Part shown: positions 7,735 to 17,121 of the stretch, piece after piece
Layout: every line of letters starts with the position of its first letter
How positions within the stretch are numbered: the stretch's first letter is position 1
Source of the DNA: PALSA-1336 sp964592725
GTDB taxonomy: Bacteria; Patescibacteriota; Doudnabacteria; UBA920
NCBI GenBank assembly: GCA_964592725.1
Contig: CAZQFQ010000009.1
Span: 1 to 37,716 of the forward strand
Length of the DNA stretch: 37,716 bases
Direction: 5' to 3'
Notes under the pieces: generated by a model
Told to the model about the DNA's origin: nothing
Seen by the model: the letters and a program-made list of their open reading frames with translations, nothing else
Database searches by the model: none
Translations under genes and position numbers: made by a program

Positions 7735-10700
7735 TTGAAAAATAAATTGGCAAAACTGAAAAAATTGTTTGGTGTGGGGGTAAAACTCGGCCTGTTTTTT
7801 GTATTTGCATTTATAATTTACAGTGGCTATCTGCCGTTTAAAATCCAATCGGCATTTTCCCCGAGCCGCGCCGAGGCGGCAACGGTCACTGCCGTTAACA
7901 GCGGCAACTGGAGCACGGGCTCCACCTGGTCCACAGGATCGGCTCCGGGAACAAGCGATACCGCGCAAATTGGCGGCACCTATACCGTAACCGTCACGGG
8001 CAACGCCACGGTTGGGGCGGTAAACTTTCTTTCTACCAGCACGGCCGGGACTTTAAGCGTTAACACCGGTGTAACTTTAACGGTAACCGGAGCCATAACC
8101 GCAATAAGCGCCGCATCCACCGCCGCGACAAGCACCATCACAGGAGCCGGAACTGTAACAGCCGCTTCGGTTGCAGTAGGTTCAGGCGGTCCTACGCCAG
8201 GCGCGACCGTCCAGACAGACTTAATAAGCACAATTGCCAATTTAACCATAAGCGGCGGTATTACTTTAACCAGTTATTATAAGAGTACCCCTTATTATAA
8301 TGATCCGACTTTGGAAATTCAGTCGGGTACGACAACTGCCGCCAGCATTACAACTTCCGGCGCTCATTCAGGCGATATACAAACTGTTACTATGGCCACC
8401 GGCGCGCACACGGGATATTTAAAGTTAACTGCGGCTACGACGGTTTGGACCTTAGGTACCGGCACTAACACTATAACCTTAAATGGTGCCGGGGCGACAG
8501 TGGAATATTCCGGCGCCACGCCCGCAATGGATGTAACTACTTACTACAACCTAGTCTTAAGCGGAGGCGGCGCGGCCACGGGCGCCGTAACAACAGTTCA
8601 GGGCGGTTTAATATTTAACAACACGTCAACCAGTTGGAGTACCACGGCTAACTTAGCGATAACCGGAAACTTGGCTTTAGCTACCAGTACGACGCTGACC
8701 ACCGGAGCAAACTATACTTTAACAGTCGGCGGCCCCAGCAGTATAACCGGTCTTTTAGCCTTGTCTAACACGGGCACTAAATCTTTTACCGGGTTGGTTA
8801 CAGTCAACGCGAACGGAAGCATAACCAGCGCCAGCACGGGCGCCCAGACTTACACCGGCGGGCTCACATTAAGCTCTTCAGGATCTTTTTCCGATGCCGG
8901 CGGCTCTGCCATTGCCTTTGGCGCCGGCGGTTTTACGAACAATAGTGGCAGCACCATTAACATGGGCACCGGCGCTATTACGTTTAGTGCCAGCTGCGCT
9001 CTTGCCGGAACAAGCAGTACTACATTTGGCGGGACAATGACCATCGCCACTTCCATAATCGTCAACAACAGCAATACCGCCACCACGACCATTGCCGTTT
9101 TGAACATCTCCAGTCCGACTTCCGGCGCCAACGGTTTAACCTTGGCGGCCGGAACCAATACGGTAGTTACCGGCGCGTTAACTTTTAGCGCCAATGCCGC
9201 CGCTACCGCGTCTTACGGCCAAACATTAACCTTAAGCGCCGACTCAGGCAGCCTAAAAGCCAACCTTTCCGCCGGTTCCATAGTTTTTACCGCGCCGACA
9301 AATGCCGTTGCCACCCTTTCCACAATTAGCTGTTTGGGCACGGGAACGATTAGTGTTTCCGGCGCCGTGACCCTTAACGGAAATACCACAAGCGCGTCCG
9401 GAGGGCTGGTTTCCATCCAGTTAAACGCCGCTACACTAAACGTAACTGGACTTATTAAATTAGTCGGCGGCACCACCGGTGATACGGCAACTTTGAGTAT
9501 GACCACCGGAACATTGGGCGTCGGCGGAGGTATTACCTTTGCGGCTACCTTGGCGACGGATGTATTCAGCAATACCGGCGCCGGAATTATAAATTTTTCC
9601 GGCGGCACCATAAGCGGCGCCGCGGGATCTTTTACCGTTAATGCTTACACAATAATGAACACCACCGGCACGCCGACAATCGGCGGGGCATACACTTTCG
9701 GCGCTTTAAACGTGGTCAGCGGCACTACCGCTATGGGTGCTTTCGCGGTTAGTTTTGCCAGCACTACCGTTGTCAGCGGAACACTGAATGTTTCCAGCGC
9801 CACCGGCATCAAAACTTTTACCGGAGCAGTCACCGTAAATACCGGCGGCGTATTTGATATGTATACGGCCAGCACTTATGCCACGGCTTCAGTTTTCGGC
9901 GCCGGTATTACGGCCGGAGGCACCACGTTTAATTCCGGTTCGGGTTTAGCTACCACAACAGGCTCTTTTTACGGATCGGGCAACATAAATTTTGAAGGCG
10001 CGCTCAATATCGCCGCCAGCCAGACAACGGTCAACAACAATACGGGTACAGTTACCGTTACCGACGTCTTAACCTTAAACGGCAACTGGCAGCAGGGCAC
10101 GGGATCCACTTTAAACTACGGTTCGGCAAGCGCGGTTGCCGGATCCGGAACTTTTGACGCCTCCACTTATTCCAACACCGTAAATTATACCGCCACGGGC
10201 GGTACGGTTAAAGACCCAAATGCCGGTACGCTGCATACCTACCAAAATTTGGGATTAAGCGGCAGCGGCACCAACACCAAAACCATGACCAGTGTTACCA
10301 CGATATTGGGAAATTTAACCATGTCCGGCTCCGCGGCCGCCACTCCGGTATTAACGTCAATTGGAGGCAATGTCAGCATTAGCGGCACCGCGGCCTTAAC
10401 GACCGGCGCAAACTTAACCGTTTCAGGGACATTAGGCGTTGACACAGGATCAATCTTAAACCTCGGCGGTTTTACTTTCACGGAAAGCAGCACTACTTCG
10501 GCCACCGGTACCGTAGATACAGTTACTTCGGCCACGGGCATTAAAACGTTTACCGGTTTGATAACGATAAATTCCGGCGGCGTATTTAATATGTCCGGCC
10601 AGAATCCGCAAATGGCTTTTGGCGGCGGCATTACTAACAACAGCAACGCCGCAAACGCTTTTAATGCCGGCAGTAACGCAAACAACACGCTGGTCGGAAA

Positions 10701-13700
10701 TTTGTCGGGCACCGGCACTACCAACATGGTGTTTGGCGGAGCGTTGGCAATTTCCAGCGGGACAACCACCAACAACTTTACGGGCGCCTCAACCACCATT
10801 GCCGGCACGCTTACTTTGTCCGGCAGTAGCTCCTGGGTCCAGGGTGCCAACAGTATTTTGAGTCTTGGCGCGGCCACCCCCATTACTACCGGCGGCAACA
10901 CATTTGACACTTTTACTAATCAAAATACTGTTATTTATTCCGCCGCCGCCGGTAGCCAAAGCGTAGTGGCAACGACTTATTATAATTTGACCTTTAGAAA
11001 TACCAGCGGCACTAATACGGCCGCCGGAAGTTTGGTAGTCAACGGCACCCTAATTACCACGGCCGGCGGCACGCTGGATTTAGGCACATCCAATACCTTA
11101 AGCGGAACGCTGGCTACTATTACCAACAACGGGACAATCAAAACCTCCAGCGTTACGGCCGCCATTCCTTCCGGTTTGGCCTGGGGCGGCACTATAGAAT
11201 ACGGTTCTGCCACCGGCGGCCAAACCATAGTTTCCGAAACCTCATACACTAACTTAAAGCTGGATAACAGTACCAGCGGCACGGATACGGCCGCGGCCGC
11301 CACAGTCATCAACGGCACCCTGACCGTACCGGCCAATGGCACTTTGGATATGTCCACTTTCCAGATGACCGGCACGCCAACCATAGCCAATAGCGGCATA
11401 ATAAAAACATCAAACACTTCCAGTCCCGCCATTCCCGGAGGCTTTACCTGGGGCGGCACAGTCCAGTTTGCCGCGGCGGCAGGAGGGCAATCTATTGCCA
11501 CCGGAACTTTTGCCACTTTAATTTTTAGCAACTCCAGCGCAACAAATACCGCTGTCGGCACCCTAACCGTTAACACGGCTTTAACCACCACGGCCGGCGG
11601 CGCTTTAAATATGGCCGGTTATCCTTTGGCCGGCACTTTAACCACTATTACCAACAGCGGCACTATTGAGACGCAAAACGTTTCTGCAACTCCGTTAACC
11701 ACGGGCAAAACCTGGGGCGGCACGGTTTTGTATGATGCCCTAACCGGCGGCCAGACCATAATGGCCGGCACCTATGCCACTACGACTTTGGCAAATACCG
11801 GCGGCACCGATACATCCGGCGGAAATTTGACGGTCAACACTCTTTTTAATATTTCTTCCGGCGGTACTTTTAACCCGGGCGCGGCGACATATACCATAGC
11901 CGGCACCGGCACTTTGACTGGCTCGGGCACGGTGAAGGTTTCCGACAACGCGGCCAATGCGTTTTTGACGCAGTATTCCATAACCAACAAAACCCTGACC
12001 AGCCTGACGGTGGATTACACGGGCGGCGCCAGCCAGGGCATATCCAGCACCACTTACAGCAACCTCACTTTTGACGGTGCGGTGGTCGGAGTTGGTACAG
12101 GCGTGGTTACCGGCGCTTTAACCGTTAACGCCAGCGGCAGTTTTGTGCCGACTTCCGGAACAATTACCATGAACAGCGGTTCGACAATTACCAATTCCAA
12201 CTCCGCGGGCTCCCTGGCCTTTTATGGATTAACTATTGCCTCGGGGTCCGTTACCGGCAATACCAGTTTTTCCGTAACCAATATTTTTACCAACAGTTCC
12301 GGCGGTGTTTTTACTTCCAACAGCGGCACCATTACCTGCGCTGGCTGTACCATTAGCAATTCCGGTACCACCCTGACATTCAAAAATTTATCCACGACAG
12401 GCACGGCCACCGCGGGTTCTTCCGCCAATTTTACCGTGGCAGGAAATTTTGCCGTCAGCTCCGGCACTTTTACTTCCACTTCCAACACCCTAACTATTGG
12501 CGGAAATTTTACCAACTCCGGCACTTTCACCCACAACAGCGGTACCGTGGTCTTTAACGGCACTGGCATTTCCACCCTTGCCGGTGCTACCACCTTTTAT
12601 AACTTAAAAGATGTTACCGCCGGTTCCACGTTGGCTTTTACCCACGGCCAAATTTTTACCATTGCCGGCACCTTAACCTTAACCGGAACCAGCGGCAGTA
12701 ATGTTACGCTGACTTCAGACAACGGCTCCAGCGCCTGGACCGTACATTTTACCAGCGCCCAGTCTTCTGCCACCATAACTTATTCCACCATCTCGTGGTC
12801 CGGATGCGATGCCGGCACGGCCAACGCGACTTTGACGGACGGAACTTACACCAACGGAGGCAATAACGGCAGTTGCTGGGTTTTTAGCAGTTTTATCACT
12901 ATGTCCGGCACAATTTACAATTCCGGCGATACCGGCGCACTCACTGGTTTTAACGGTTTAGTAAGTTTGGCCGTGGCTTCAACATCCGCTTATTCTGCAA
13001 GCGCGGTCAGCGGAGCGTTTACTTTTTCCAATGTTGTTAGGCCACCCACGAGCACCGACATTACCATTTGGCTTAACACCGGAGGCGCCACATCCAGCAG
13101 TTTGGTATTCATGTACGGCAACGGTTGTGCCGGCGGCAACTGTACCGGCCTGACAATGATCCAAAACATGGTAGTCATAGACAACAAAGATCCGGCCGAC
13201 GGCAATATGAATATTACCGATTTAGTCGGATGTACCAATACTTTTGGCAGTGCCTGCAGTGACACGGACATTGGTTTTATTGCCACTACTACGCCGACCG
13301 CCAGCACGACTTTGACTTTTGCATCCAACACTTTGTATGTTATGCCCGGGGTAACATTTTCCCCGGGAGGCGCGGTGACGGCCCAGAACCTTAATGTGGC
13401 GGGAACGTATTCGGACAATAATAACGCGACCATATCCTCCGGCAACGTATCCGGCAGCGGCACCATCAATATGACCGGCGGCACCTTTGAAGTGGACGGT
13501 ACGGGTAACTTTGGCGGTTCCGGTCCTTGGACATTTAATAATTTAAACATTGGTAATAATGTCGCGGCCACCACCACATCAGTTGCTACCGCAACCACCA
13601 CGGTTACCGGCGCTTTAACCATCGGTTCCACGTCCGTTTTAAATGCCGGTTCCAACATTTGGGACTTAACGGCTTCCGGCAATCCTTTTGTGGTAAATTC

Positions 13701-15636
13701 CGGCGGTACATTTAACGCGCAAACTTCCACATTCAGTTATGAAGACACCTCCGGAACTTCCAACCCCGCCGCCGTTTCCTATAATAATTTGGATTTTTCC
13801 CCCTCCTCCGGCAGTCCAACTTTCCAACTAACGTCTCCGGCTCCTTCCGGTTGGTACAGTACCGGCGGCACCTGGCTGTACCGCAAAGCCATTACCATCA
13901 ACCATAACTTAATTGCTTCTTCAACTGGCGAGACTTACGCCAATTTCCCGGTCCTTATAAGCATTACCGATCCCAACCTGGCAAGTTTCGCCTCTACTAC
14001 CGGCGCGGATATTCTCTTTACCAAATCAGACGGCATTACCAAACTCAAACATGAAATAGAAAGTTTTTCTTCTTCCAACGGCCAGCTCATTGCCTGGGTC
14101 AATGTCGGCGCTGGCGGACTTTCCACCTCCACCGACACCACTTTGTATATGTACTACGGCAACAGTTCCGCGGCTAACCAGCAAAATGTTGCGGGAACAT
14201 GGAACAGCAACTATATTGGCGTTTGGCATTTTCCGAATGGGACGACATTATCGGCGGCGGACTCCACGGGCTATGCCAACGGCACAATTACCGGTGCTAC
14301 GGCTACCACGACTTGCGAGTTTTACGCCTGCGCTTCGTTTAACGGGACAACCCAAAATATTAATTTTGGCACGGGATCAAATTTTAATATTGCCGCGCCA
14401 TTTACCATTTCAGGCTGGTATTATGTTACTTCTGTTTCCACCGATTCCTTACTGTTTGGGCGTGATGATTATAATTACAGATTTCTGGCAGGAGCTGATG
14501 GCGCTGGATATTATGCCGCGATCGCGGAATTTAACGGGAACATTTACTCCAGCAATCAAATCAGCACCGGCGCTTGGCATCTACTTACATATGTCGCGAC
14601 TTCAACGGGACAAACTATCTATGTGGACGGCGCGTTGAATTATACAGGCTCCGAATCCGGCAATACCTTTGTTGATTCCGGAGTAGCAGTGAGAACGGGT
14701 TATGGGGTAAGCATAGGCGCCTATCCATTAAATGGAGAAGCTCAAGAAGAAAGATTTGCCAGCGGCGTCAGTTCCCCGGATTGGATAAAAACCGAATACA
14801 ATAACCAGTCTGCTCCCGGAGCATTTATTTCCACCGGTACGGTGCAAAGTTATTTAAGCATGCCGAGCGGACCGATAACTGTTTCCGGCAACCTAACCGT
14901 TAACGGCGGCACGGTGGACGCAAATACCAATAATGTCGGTTTGACGGTGGGTGGAAATGTGGCTATATCGTCCGGAACGTTTTTGGCTCCTTCGTCATCA
15001 ACATTCAGTATTGCCGGCGACTTTACCAACAACGGCACGTTTACAAATGAAGGCGGCACAATTACTTTTTCCTCATCGACCGCGATTTCCGTTATTTCCG
15101 GCACCTCAACCGTATTTAACAACCTCACGGTTTCTACTGCCGGCACGACCCTGGAGTTTCAGCACGAAACGTCCAATTTCCCGGTGTTTACTTTTGCGGG
15201 TTTGTTCGCGGCTACCGGCACATCCGGCAGTTTGGTGACGATAGAATCGGATTTACCCGGCACACAATGGCTGCCCTATTTTAATTCGGTGCAAGTGGCG
15301 GTATCGTATGCTAATATAATAGATTCCGGTTGTGCCGCCGGCACGGCCAATATTACCGTTGCCAATTCCACCAACGGCGGCGACAACGGCAGTTGTTGGC
15401 TCGGCCTCGCCGCGCTTCTCAGTTACGGCGGCGGCGAAACCGGCGCGATGTCCTTTACCAATCCCACGGGAATTACCGGCGGCGGAACGCAGGAAACCGG
15501 CGGTGGCGCGGGCGGCGGGGGAACAGGCTCCAGCACCCCGCCATCTGATACCAGCGGGGGAGACGGGGACGGCGGAGGCACTCAGCAATCCGACGGCAGT
15601 GGAGGCGACGCCGGAGGCGGCGGCGCTTCTCCTTAG
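7735..15636 (+). CDS. Giant exported repeat protein (2633 aa) with DUF2341-LamG module
   Basis: The frame starts with TTG at 7735 (MKNKLAKLKKLFG...); no ATG lies near enough to keep the signal peptide. Residues 1-49 are a basic segment, a hydrophobic helix (LGLFFVFAFIIYSGYLPF) and an AEA-like cleavage site. The rest is Thr/Ser/Gly/Asn-rich beta repeat, probably a very long right-handed beta-helix like autotransporter passengers. It opens with SGNWSTGSTWSTGSAPG and contains at least four ~88-residue repeats at about 1080-1365. Two related Cys-containing motifs, SGCDAGTAN...NGSCW (~1690) and SGCAAGTAN...NGSCW (~2530), may each form a disulphide. A DUF2341-LamG module lies at about 2038-2365, ending IKTEYNNQSAPG. 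The C-terminus is a Gly-rich tail with no anchor helix. Likely a surface adhesin or stalk; no catalytic motif was recognised. A terminator follows at 15708. Confidence 0.85.
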   Translation: MKNKLAKLKKLFGVGVKLGLFFVFAFIIYSGYLPFKIQSAFSPSRAEAATVTAVNSGNWSTGSTWSTGSAPGTSDTAQIGGTYTVTVTGNATVGAVNFLSTSTAGTLSVNTGVTLTVTGAITAISAASTAATSTITGAGTVTAASVAVGSGGPTPGATVQTDLISTIANLTISGGITLTSYYKSTPYYNDPTLEIQSGTTTAASITTSGAHSGDIQTVTMATGAHTGYLKLTAATTVWTLGTGTNTITLNGAGATVEYSGATPAMDVTTYYNLVLSGGGAATGAVTTVQGGLIFNNTSTSWSTTANLAITGNLALATSTTLTTGANYTLTVGGPSSITGLLALSNTGTKSFTGLVTVNANGSITSASTGAQTYTGGLTLSSSGSFSDAGGSAIAFGAGGFTNNSGSTINMGTGAITFSASCALAGTSSTTFGGTMTIATSIIVNNSNTATTTIAVLNISSPTSGANGLTLAAGTNTVVTGALTFSANAAATASYGQTLTLSADSGSLKANLSAGSIVFTAPTNAVATLSTISCLGTGTISVSGAVTLNGNTTSASGGLVSIQLNAATLNVTGLIKLVGGTTGDTATLSMTTGTLGVGGGITFAATLATDVFSNTGAGIINFSGGTISGAAGSFTVNAYTIMNTTGTPTIGGAYTFGALNVVSGTTAMGAFAVSFASTTVVSGTLNVSSATGIKTFTGAVTVNTGGVFDMYTASTYATASVFGAGITAGGTTFNSGSGLATTTGSFYGSGNINFEGALNIAASQTTVNNNTGTVTVTDVLTLNGNWQQGTGSTLNYGSASAVAGSGTFDASTYSNTVNYTATGGTVKDPNAGTLHTYQNLGLSGSGTNTKTMTSVTTILGNLTMSGSAAATPVLTSIGGNVSISGTAALTTGANLTVSGTLGVDTGSILNLGGFTFTESSTTSATGTVDTVTSATGIKTFTGLITINSGGVFNMSGQNPQMAFGGGITNNSNAANAFNAGSNANNTLVGNLSGTGTTNMVFGGALAISSGTTTNNFTGASTTIAGTLTLSGSSSWVQGANSILSLGAATPITTGGNTFDTFTNQNTVIYSAAAGSQSVVATTYYNLTFRNTSGTNTAAGSLVVNGTLITTAGGTLDLGTSNTLSGTLATITNNGTIKTSSVTAAIPSGLAWGGTIEYGSATGGQTIVSETSYTNLKLDNSTSGTDTAAAATVINGTLTVPANGTLDMSTFQMTGTPTIANSGIIKTSNTSSPAIPGGFTWGGTVQFAAAAGGQSIATGTFATLIFSNSSATNTAVGTLTVNTALTTTAGGALNMAGYPLAGTLTTITNSGTIETQNVSATPLTTGKTWGGTVLYDALTGGQTIMAGTYATTTLANTGGTDTSGGNLTVNTLFNISSGGTFNPGAATYTIAGTGTLTGSGTVKVSDNAANAFLTQYSITNKTLTSLTVDYTGGASQGISSTTYSNLTFDGAVVGVGTGVVTGALTVNASGSFVPTSGTITMNSGSTITNSNSAGSLAFYGLTIASGSVTGNTSFSVTNIFTNSSGGVFTSNSGTITCAGCTISNSGTTLTFKNLSTTGTATAGSSANFTVAGNFAVSSGTFTSTSNTLTIGGNFTNSGTFTHNSGTVVFNGTGISTLAGATTFYNLKDVTAGSTLAFTHGQIFTIAGTLTLTGTSGSNVTLTSDNGSSAWTVHFTSAQSSATITYSTISWSGCDAGTANATLTDGTYTNGGNNGSCWVFSSFITMSGTIYNSGDTGALTGFNGLVSLAVASTSAYSASAVSGAFTFSNVVRPPTSTDITIWLNTGGATSSSLVFMYGNGCAGGNCTGLTMIQNMVVIDNKDPADGNMNITDLVGCTNTFGSACSDTDIGFIATTTPTASTTLTFASNTLYVMPGVTFSPGGAVTAQNLNVAGTYSDNNNATISSGNVSGSGTINMTGGTFEVDGTGNFGGSGPWTFNNLNIGNNVAATTTSVATATTTVTGALTIGSTSVLNAGSNIWDLTASGNPFVVNSGGTFNAQTSTFSYEDTSGTSNPAAVSYNNLDFSPSSGSPTFQLTSPAPSGWYSTGGTWLYRKAITINHNLIASSTGETYANFPVLISITDPNLASFASTTGADILFTKSDGITKLKHEIESFSSSNGQLIAWVNVGAGGLSTSTDTTLYMYYGNSSAANQQNVAGTWNSNYIGVWHFPNGTTLSAADSTGYANGTITGATATTTCEFYACASFNGTTQNINFGTGSNFNIAAPFTISGWYYVTSVSTDSLLFGRDDYNYRFLAGADGAGYYAAIAEFNGNIYSSNQISTGAWHLLTYVATSTGQTIYVDGALNYTGSESGNTFVDSGVAVRTGYGVSIGAYPLNGEAQEERFASGVSSPDWIKTEYNNQSAPGAFISTGTVQSYLSMPSGPITVSGNLTVNGGTVDANTNNVGLTVGGNVAISSGTFLAPSSSTFSIAGDFTNNGTFTNEGGTITFSSSTAISVISGTSTVFNNLTVSTAGTTLEFQHETSNFPVFTFAGLFAATGTSGSLVTIESDLPGTQWLPYFNSVQVAVSYANIIDSGCAAGTANITVANSTNGGDNGSCWLGLAALLSYGGGETGAMSFTNPTGITGGGTQETGGGAGGGGTGSSTPPSDTSGGDGDGGGTQQSDGSGGDAGGGGASP
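10970..11840 (+). repeat. Tandem ~265-base coding repeats in the giant gene
   Basis: Four copies of a unit of about 88 residues are recognisable from the motif T-x-YxNLxx...GTxTAAGxLxVNGTL...TWGGT...YGxATGGQ. Copies begin near 10975, 11243, 11503 and 11770. They are diverged in DNA, so they are old internal duplications. Confidence 0.65.
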
Positions 15637-15707
15637 TCCAACCTCCTCTACGAGGGTTACCCTCGGAAAGGCCTGTAAACAAAGGAAAAAATGAATTTTT
15701 GATAAGA

Positions 15708-15739
15708 CCGGCGAGTCTAACAAACTCGACGGTTTTTTT
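15708..15739 (+). terminator. Rho-independent terminator of the giant gene
   Basis: Stem CCGGCGAGT (15708-15716) pairs with ACTCGACGG (15724-15732) with one mismatch, followed by seven T. It lies 71 bases past the stop codon. Confidence 0.85.
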
Positions 15740-15770
15740 CTAACAATTAATCTTTCTAGAGGTTCTAGAG

Positions 15771-15830
15771 TTCTAGAGGGGAACCCTCTGGGGAGCAATC
15801 TTCTAGAGGGGAACCCTCTGGGGAGCAATA
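15771..15830. repeat. REP sequence, two tandem 30-base copies
   Basis: Two direct copies (15771-15800 and 15801-15830) differ only in the last base. Each contains the hairpin AGAGGGGAACCCTCT (6-base stem, GAA loop) followed by GGGGAGCAA. They lie 22 bases upstream of the RAYT gene. A looser relative, CGAGGGTTACCCTCG, sits near 15650. Confidence 0.85.
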
Positions 15831-15852
15831 AAATCAATAAGAATAATCAATT

Positions 15853-16521
15853 ATGAAAAATCGCGACGACAAAATATTTGCCCCTAATAATTATTATCAT
15901 ATTTATAACCGTGGCAATGGCAGGATGGTCATTTTTAAGGATGACGAAGACCGAAAATTCTTTATATTGAGGTTGAGAGAGAACCTGTTTCCTAAGCCCC
16001 AAGAGGGTTCCCCTCTGGGGGGTGCGTCAATAGCGGCCGAAGCCGCGCATACTCCGTATCTGCGCAAATCTCTGCCCCCGGAAGCTTTTTGTTTGATATG
16101 TTACTGCTTAATGCCAAACCATTTGCATTTGCTCATTAAACAAAACGGAATAATACTGATTAGTAAATTAATCGCAAAAGTTTGTACCGGTTATTCAATG
16201 TATTTTAACAAAAAGTACAAAACGGTAGGACACGTGTTTCAGGATTGCTTCAAGTCAGTTTTAATAGGGGATGATTCTCAGTTACTTTGGACTTCAGCCT
16301 ACATCCACAACAACCCTAAAACCGCCGGGCTGGTCAGCGAACTAAAAGATTACCGCTGGAGCAGTTATCTGGATTATGCGGGGCTACGGCAGGGGAATTT
16401 GTGCAATAAAAATTTTATTTTAGATATGGCGGGCGGCCAAGAAGCATACAAAAAGTTTGTGGAAGACGCTTTTGTTCAAATTAAGGAGCAAAAAGATTTA
16501 AATCGTTTATTCCTTGACTAA
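15853..16521 (+). CDS. REP-associated tyrosine transposase (RAYT, Y1/HUH family)
   Basis: 222 residues of the TnpA_REP / IS200-like single-strand transposase family. The N-terminus YYHIYNRGNGRMVIFKD and the metal-binding HUH motif in CLMPNHLHLLIK (about 91-102) are clear. The candidate catalytic Tyr lies in TGYSMYFNKKYKT, and HVFQDCFKSVLI, AYIHNNPKTAGL and YRWSSYLDYAG complete the domain. RAYTs nick and join single-stranded REP hairpins. Here REP sequences flank the gene on both sides (15771-15830 and 16529-16571), and one lies inside the ORF at 16002-16016, adding about 20 residues (PQEGSPLGGAS...) between the first strand region and the HUH motif. The core motifs are intact, so the gene may be active. 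No SD precedes the ATG. Confidence 0.9.
   Translation: MKNRDDKIFAPNNYYHIYNRGNGRMVIFKDDEDRKFFILRLRENLFPKPQEGSPLGGASIAAEAAHTPYLRKSLPPEAFCLICYCLMPNHLHLLIKQNGIILISKLIAKVCTGYSMYFNKKYKTVGHVFQDCFKSVLIGDDSQLLWTSAYIHNNPKTAGLVSELKDYRWSSYLDYAGLRQGNLCNKNFILDMAGGQEAYKKFVEDAFVQIKEQKDLNRLFLD
16002..16016. repeat. REP hairpin inside the RAYT ORF
   Basis: AGAGGGTTCCCCTCT, the same palindrome as the flanking REPs, lies in frame in the RAYT gene and is read as EGSPL. Flanking CCCC and GGGG extend the possible pairing. Confidence 0.8.
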
Positions 16522-16528
16522 ACAAAAA

Positions 16529-16571
16529 GGAGGGGAACCCTCTGGGTGCAACCCCCAGAGGGTTCCCCTCC
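16529..16571. repeat. Inverted REP pair (BIME-like) after the RAYT gene
   Basis: A perfect 18-base inverted repeat: GGAGGGGAACCCTCTGGG (16529-16546), 7-base loop, and its complement (16554-16571). Starts 7 bases after the RAYT stop. It could also act as a terminator for both converging transcripts. Confidence 0.85.
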
Positions 16572-16588
16572 GCGTACTGGTTTAGATA

Positions 16589-16843
16589 TCACTTAAACAT
16601 TTTTTCCAAGTCTTCGGTAAGGTTTATGTCCTTGGTTTTAATCAGCCTGACAAAGAATTTTTTTGCCAGCTCGTCAAATTCGGCCTCAATTTCCTCGTCC
16701 AGTTTATAGGGTGAAATCCAAATGCTGTTTTGCCATTTTTTAAAATGCAGAGCCTTTAGTTTGGCGCGCAAAACTACGCGCACATACTTTTGTTTTTCCG
16801 GAATATCAAAAATCACCAGTTTCCAGACGCCGTCTTTTTGCGG
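16589..16843 (-). pseudogene. Truncated copy of the PaaX/Cas2-like gene
   Basis: The minus strand encodes the C-terminal half of the PaaX-like protein found intact at 21168-21656. Bases 16601-16843 and 21180-21422 appear identical over all 243 positions. The copy lacks the N-terminal winged-helix part. At its upstream end the homology stops exactly where a REP-like palindrome (GCGGCTCTGCTGCGAAA) begins. The last three codons differ (MFK versus LFQ). An internal ATG could still give a 75-residue product (MIFDIPEKQKYVR...), but no promoter was found for it. Most likely a non-functional fragment left by recombination at a REP. Confidence 0.8.
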
Positions 16844-17015
16844 CTCTGCTGCGAAAGTAAAAAATTCCTGTAAGTCAATACCTTGGAGTTCTGCTCCGAG
16901 GAACCTTTATTAATCTCCTGCAATACTACAGGCGTAAGCCTGTAGATGAAGTCAGTCCGGCTTGCCGGACGATTGCTGATCGTATTCCGGGATGCTACGG
17001 CCATAAGGCCGTAGC
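16841..17015. repeat. Cluster of five REP-like palindromes
   Basis: Hairpins in order: GCGGCTCTGCTGC (16841-16853); CCTTGGAG...CTCCGAGG (16881-16901); CTACAGGC-GTAA-GCCTGTAG (16926-16945); GTCCGGC-TT-GCCGGAC (16955-16970); GCTACGGCC-ATAA-GGCCGTAGC (16994-17015). The first two are related to the pair at 20366-20428, including the shared flank GAACCTTTATTA. Confidence 0.8.
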
Positions 17016-17048
17016 GCTTCACTTAAATAAAGGCTGTGCATAAATGGT

Positions 17049-17078
17049 TTGCCCAACTTGGCGGCAGCAAGCTATAAT
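17049..17078 (+). promoter_or_regulatory. Promoter of the cohesin/X-dockerin gene
   Basis: -35 TTGCCC (17049-17054), spacer 18, -10 TATAAT (17073-17078). It lies 44 bases upstream of the ATG at 17122. No SD is visible in the leader. Confidence 0.55.
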
Positions 17079-17121
17079 TATACTATAGATGATTTTTTTA
17101 AAAAAATAACAAAATAAATTT

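Noticed and set aside
7980..12593. Many long Val/Pro/Ala-rich ORFs antisense to the giant gene
   Set aside because: They mirror Thr/Gly/Asn-rich codons of the sense strand, have no start signals, and no family features. The giant frame is continuous and has a signal peptide.
16529..17015. Possible CRISPR array
   Set aside because: The palindromes differ in sequence and spacing, there are no equal direct repeats with unique spacers, and no cas genes. The Cas2-like domain belongs to a PaaX-type protein.
16813..17022. 69-residue minus-strand ORF over the REP cluster
   Set aside because: Almost entirely made of palindromes and the tail of the truncated PaaX copy; no own signals.
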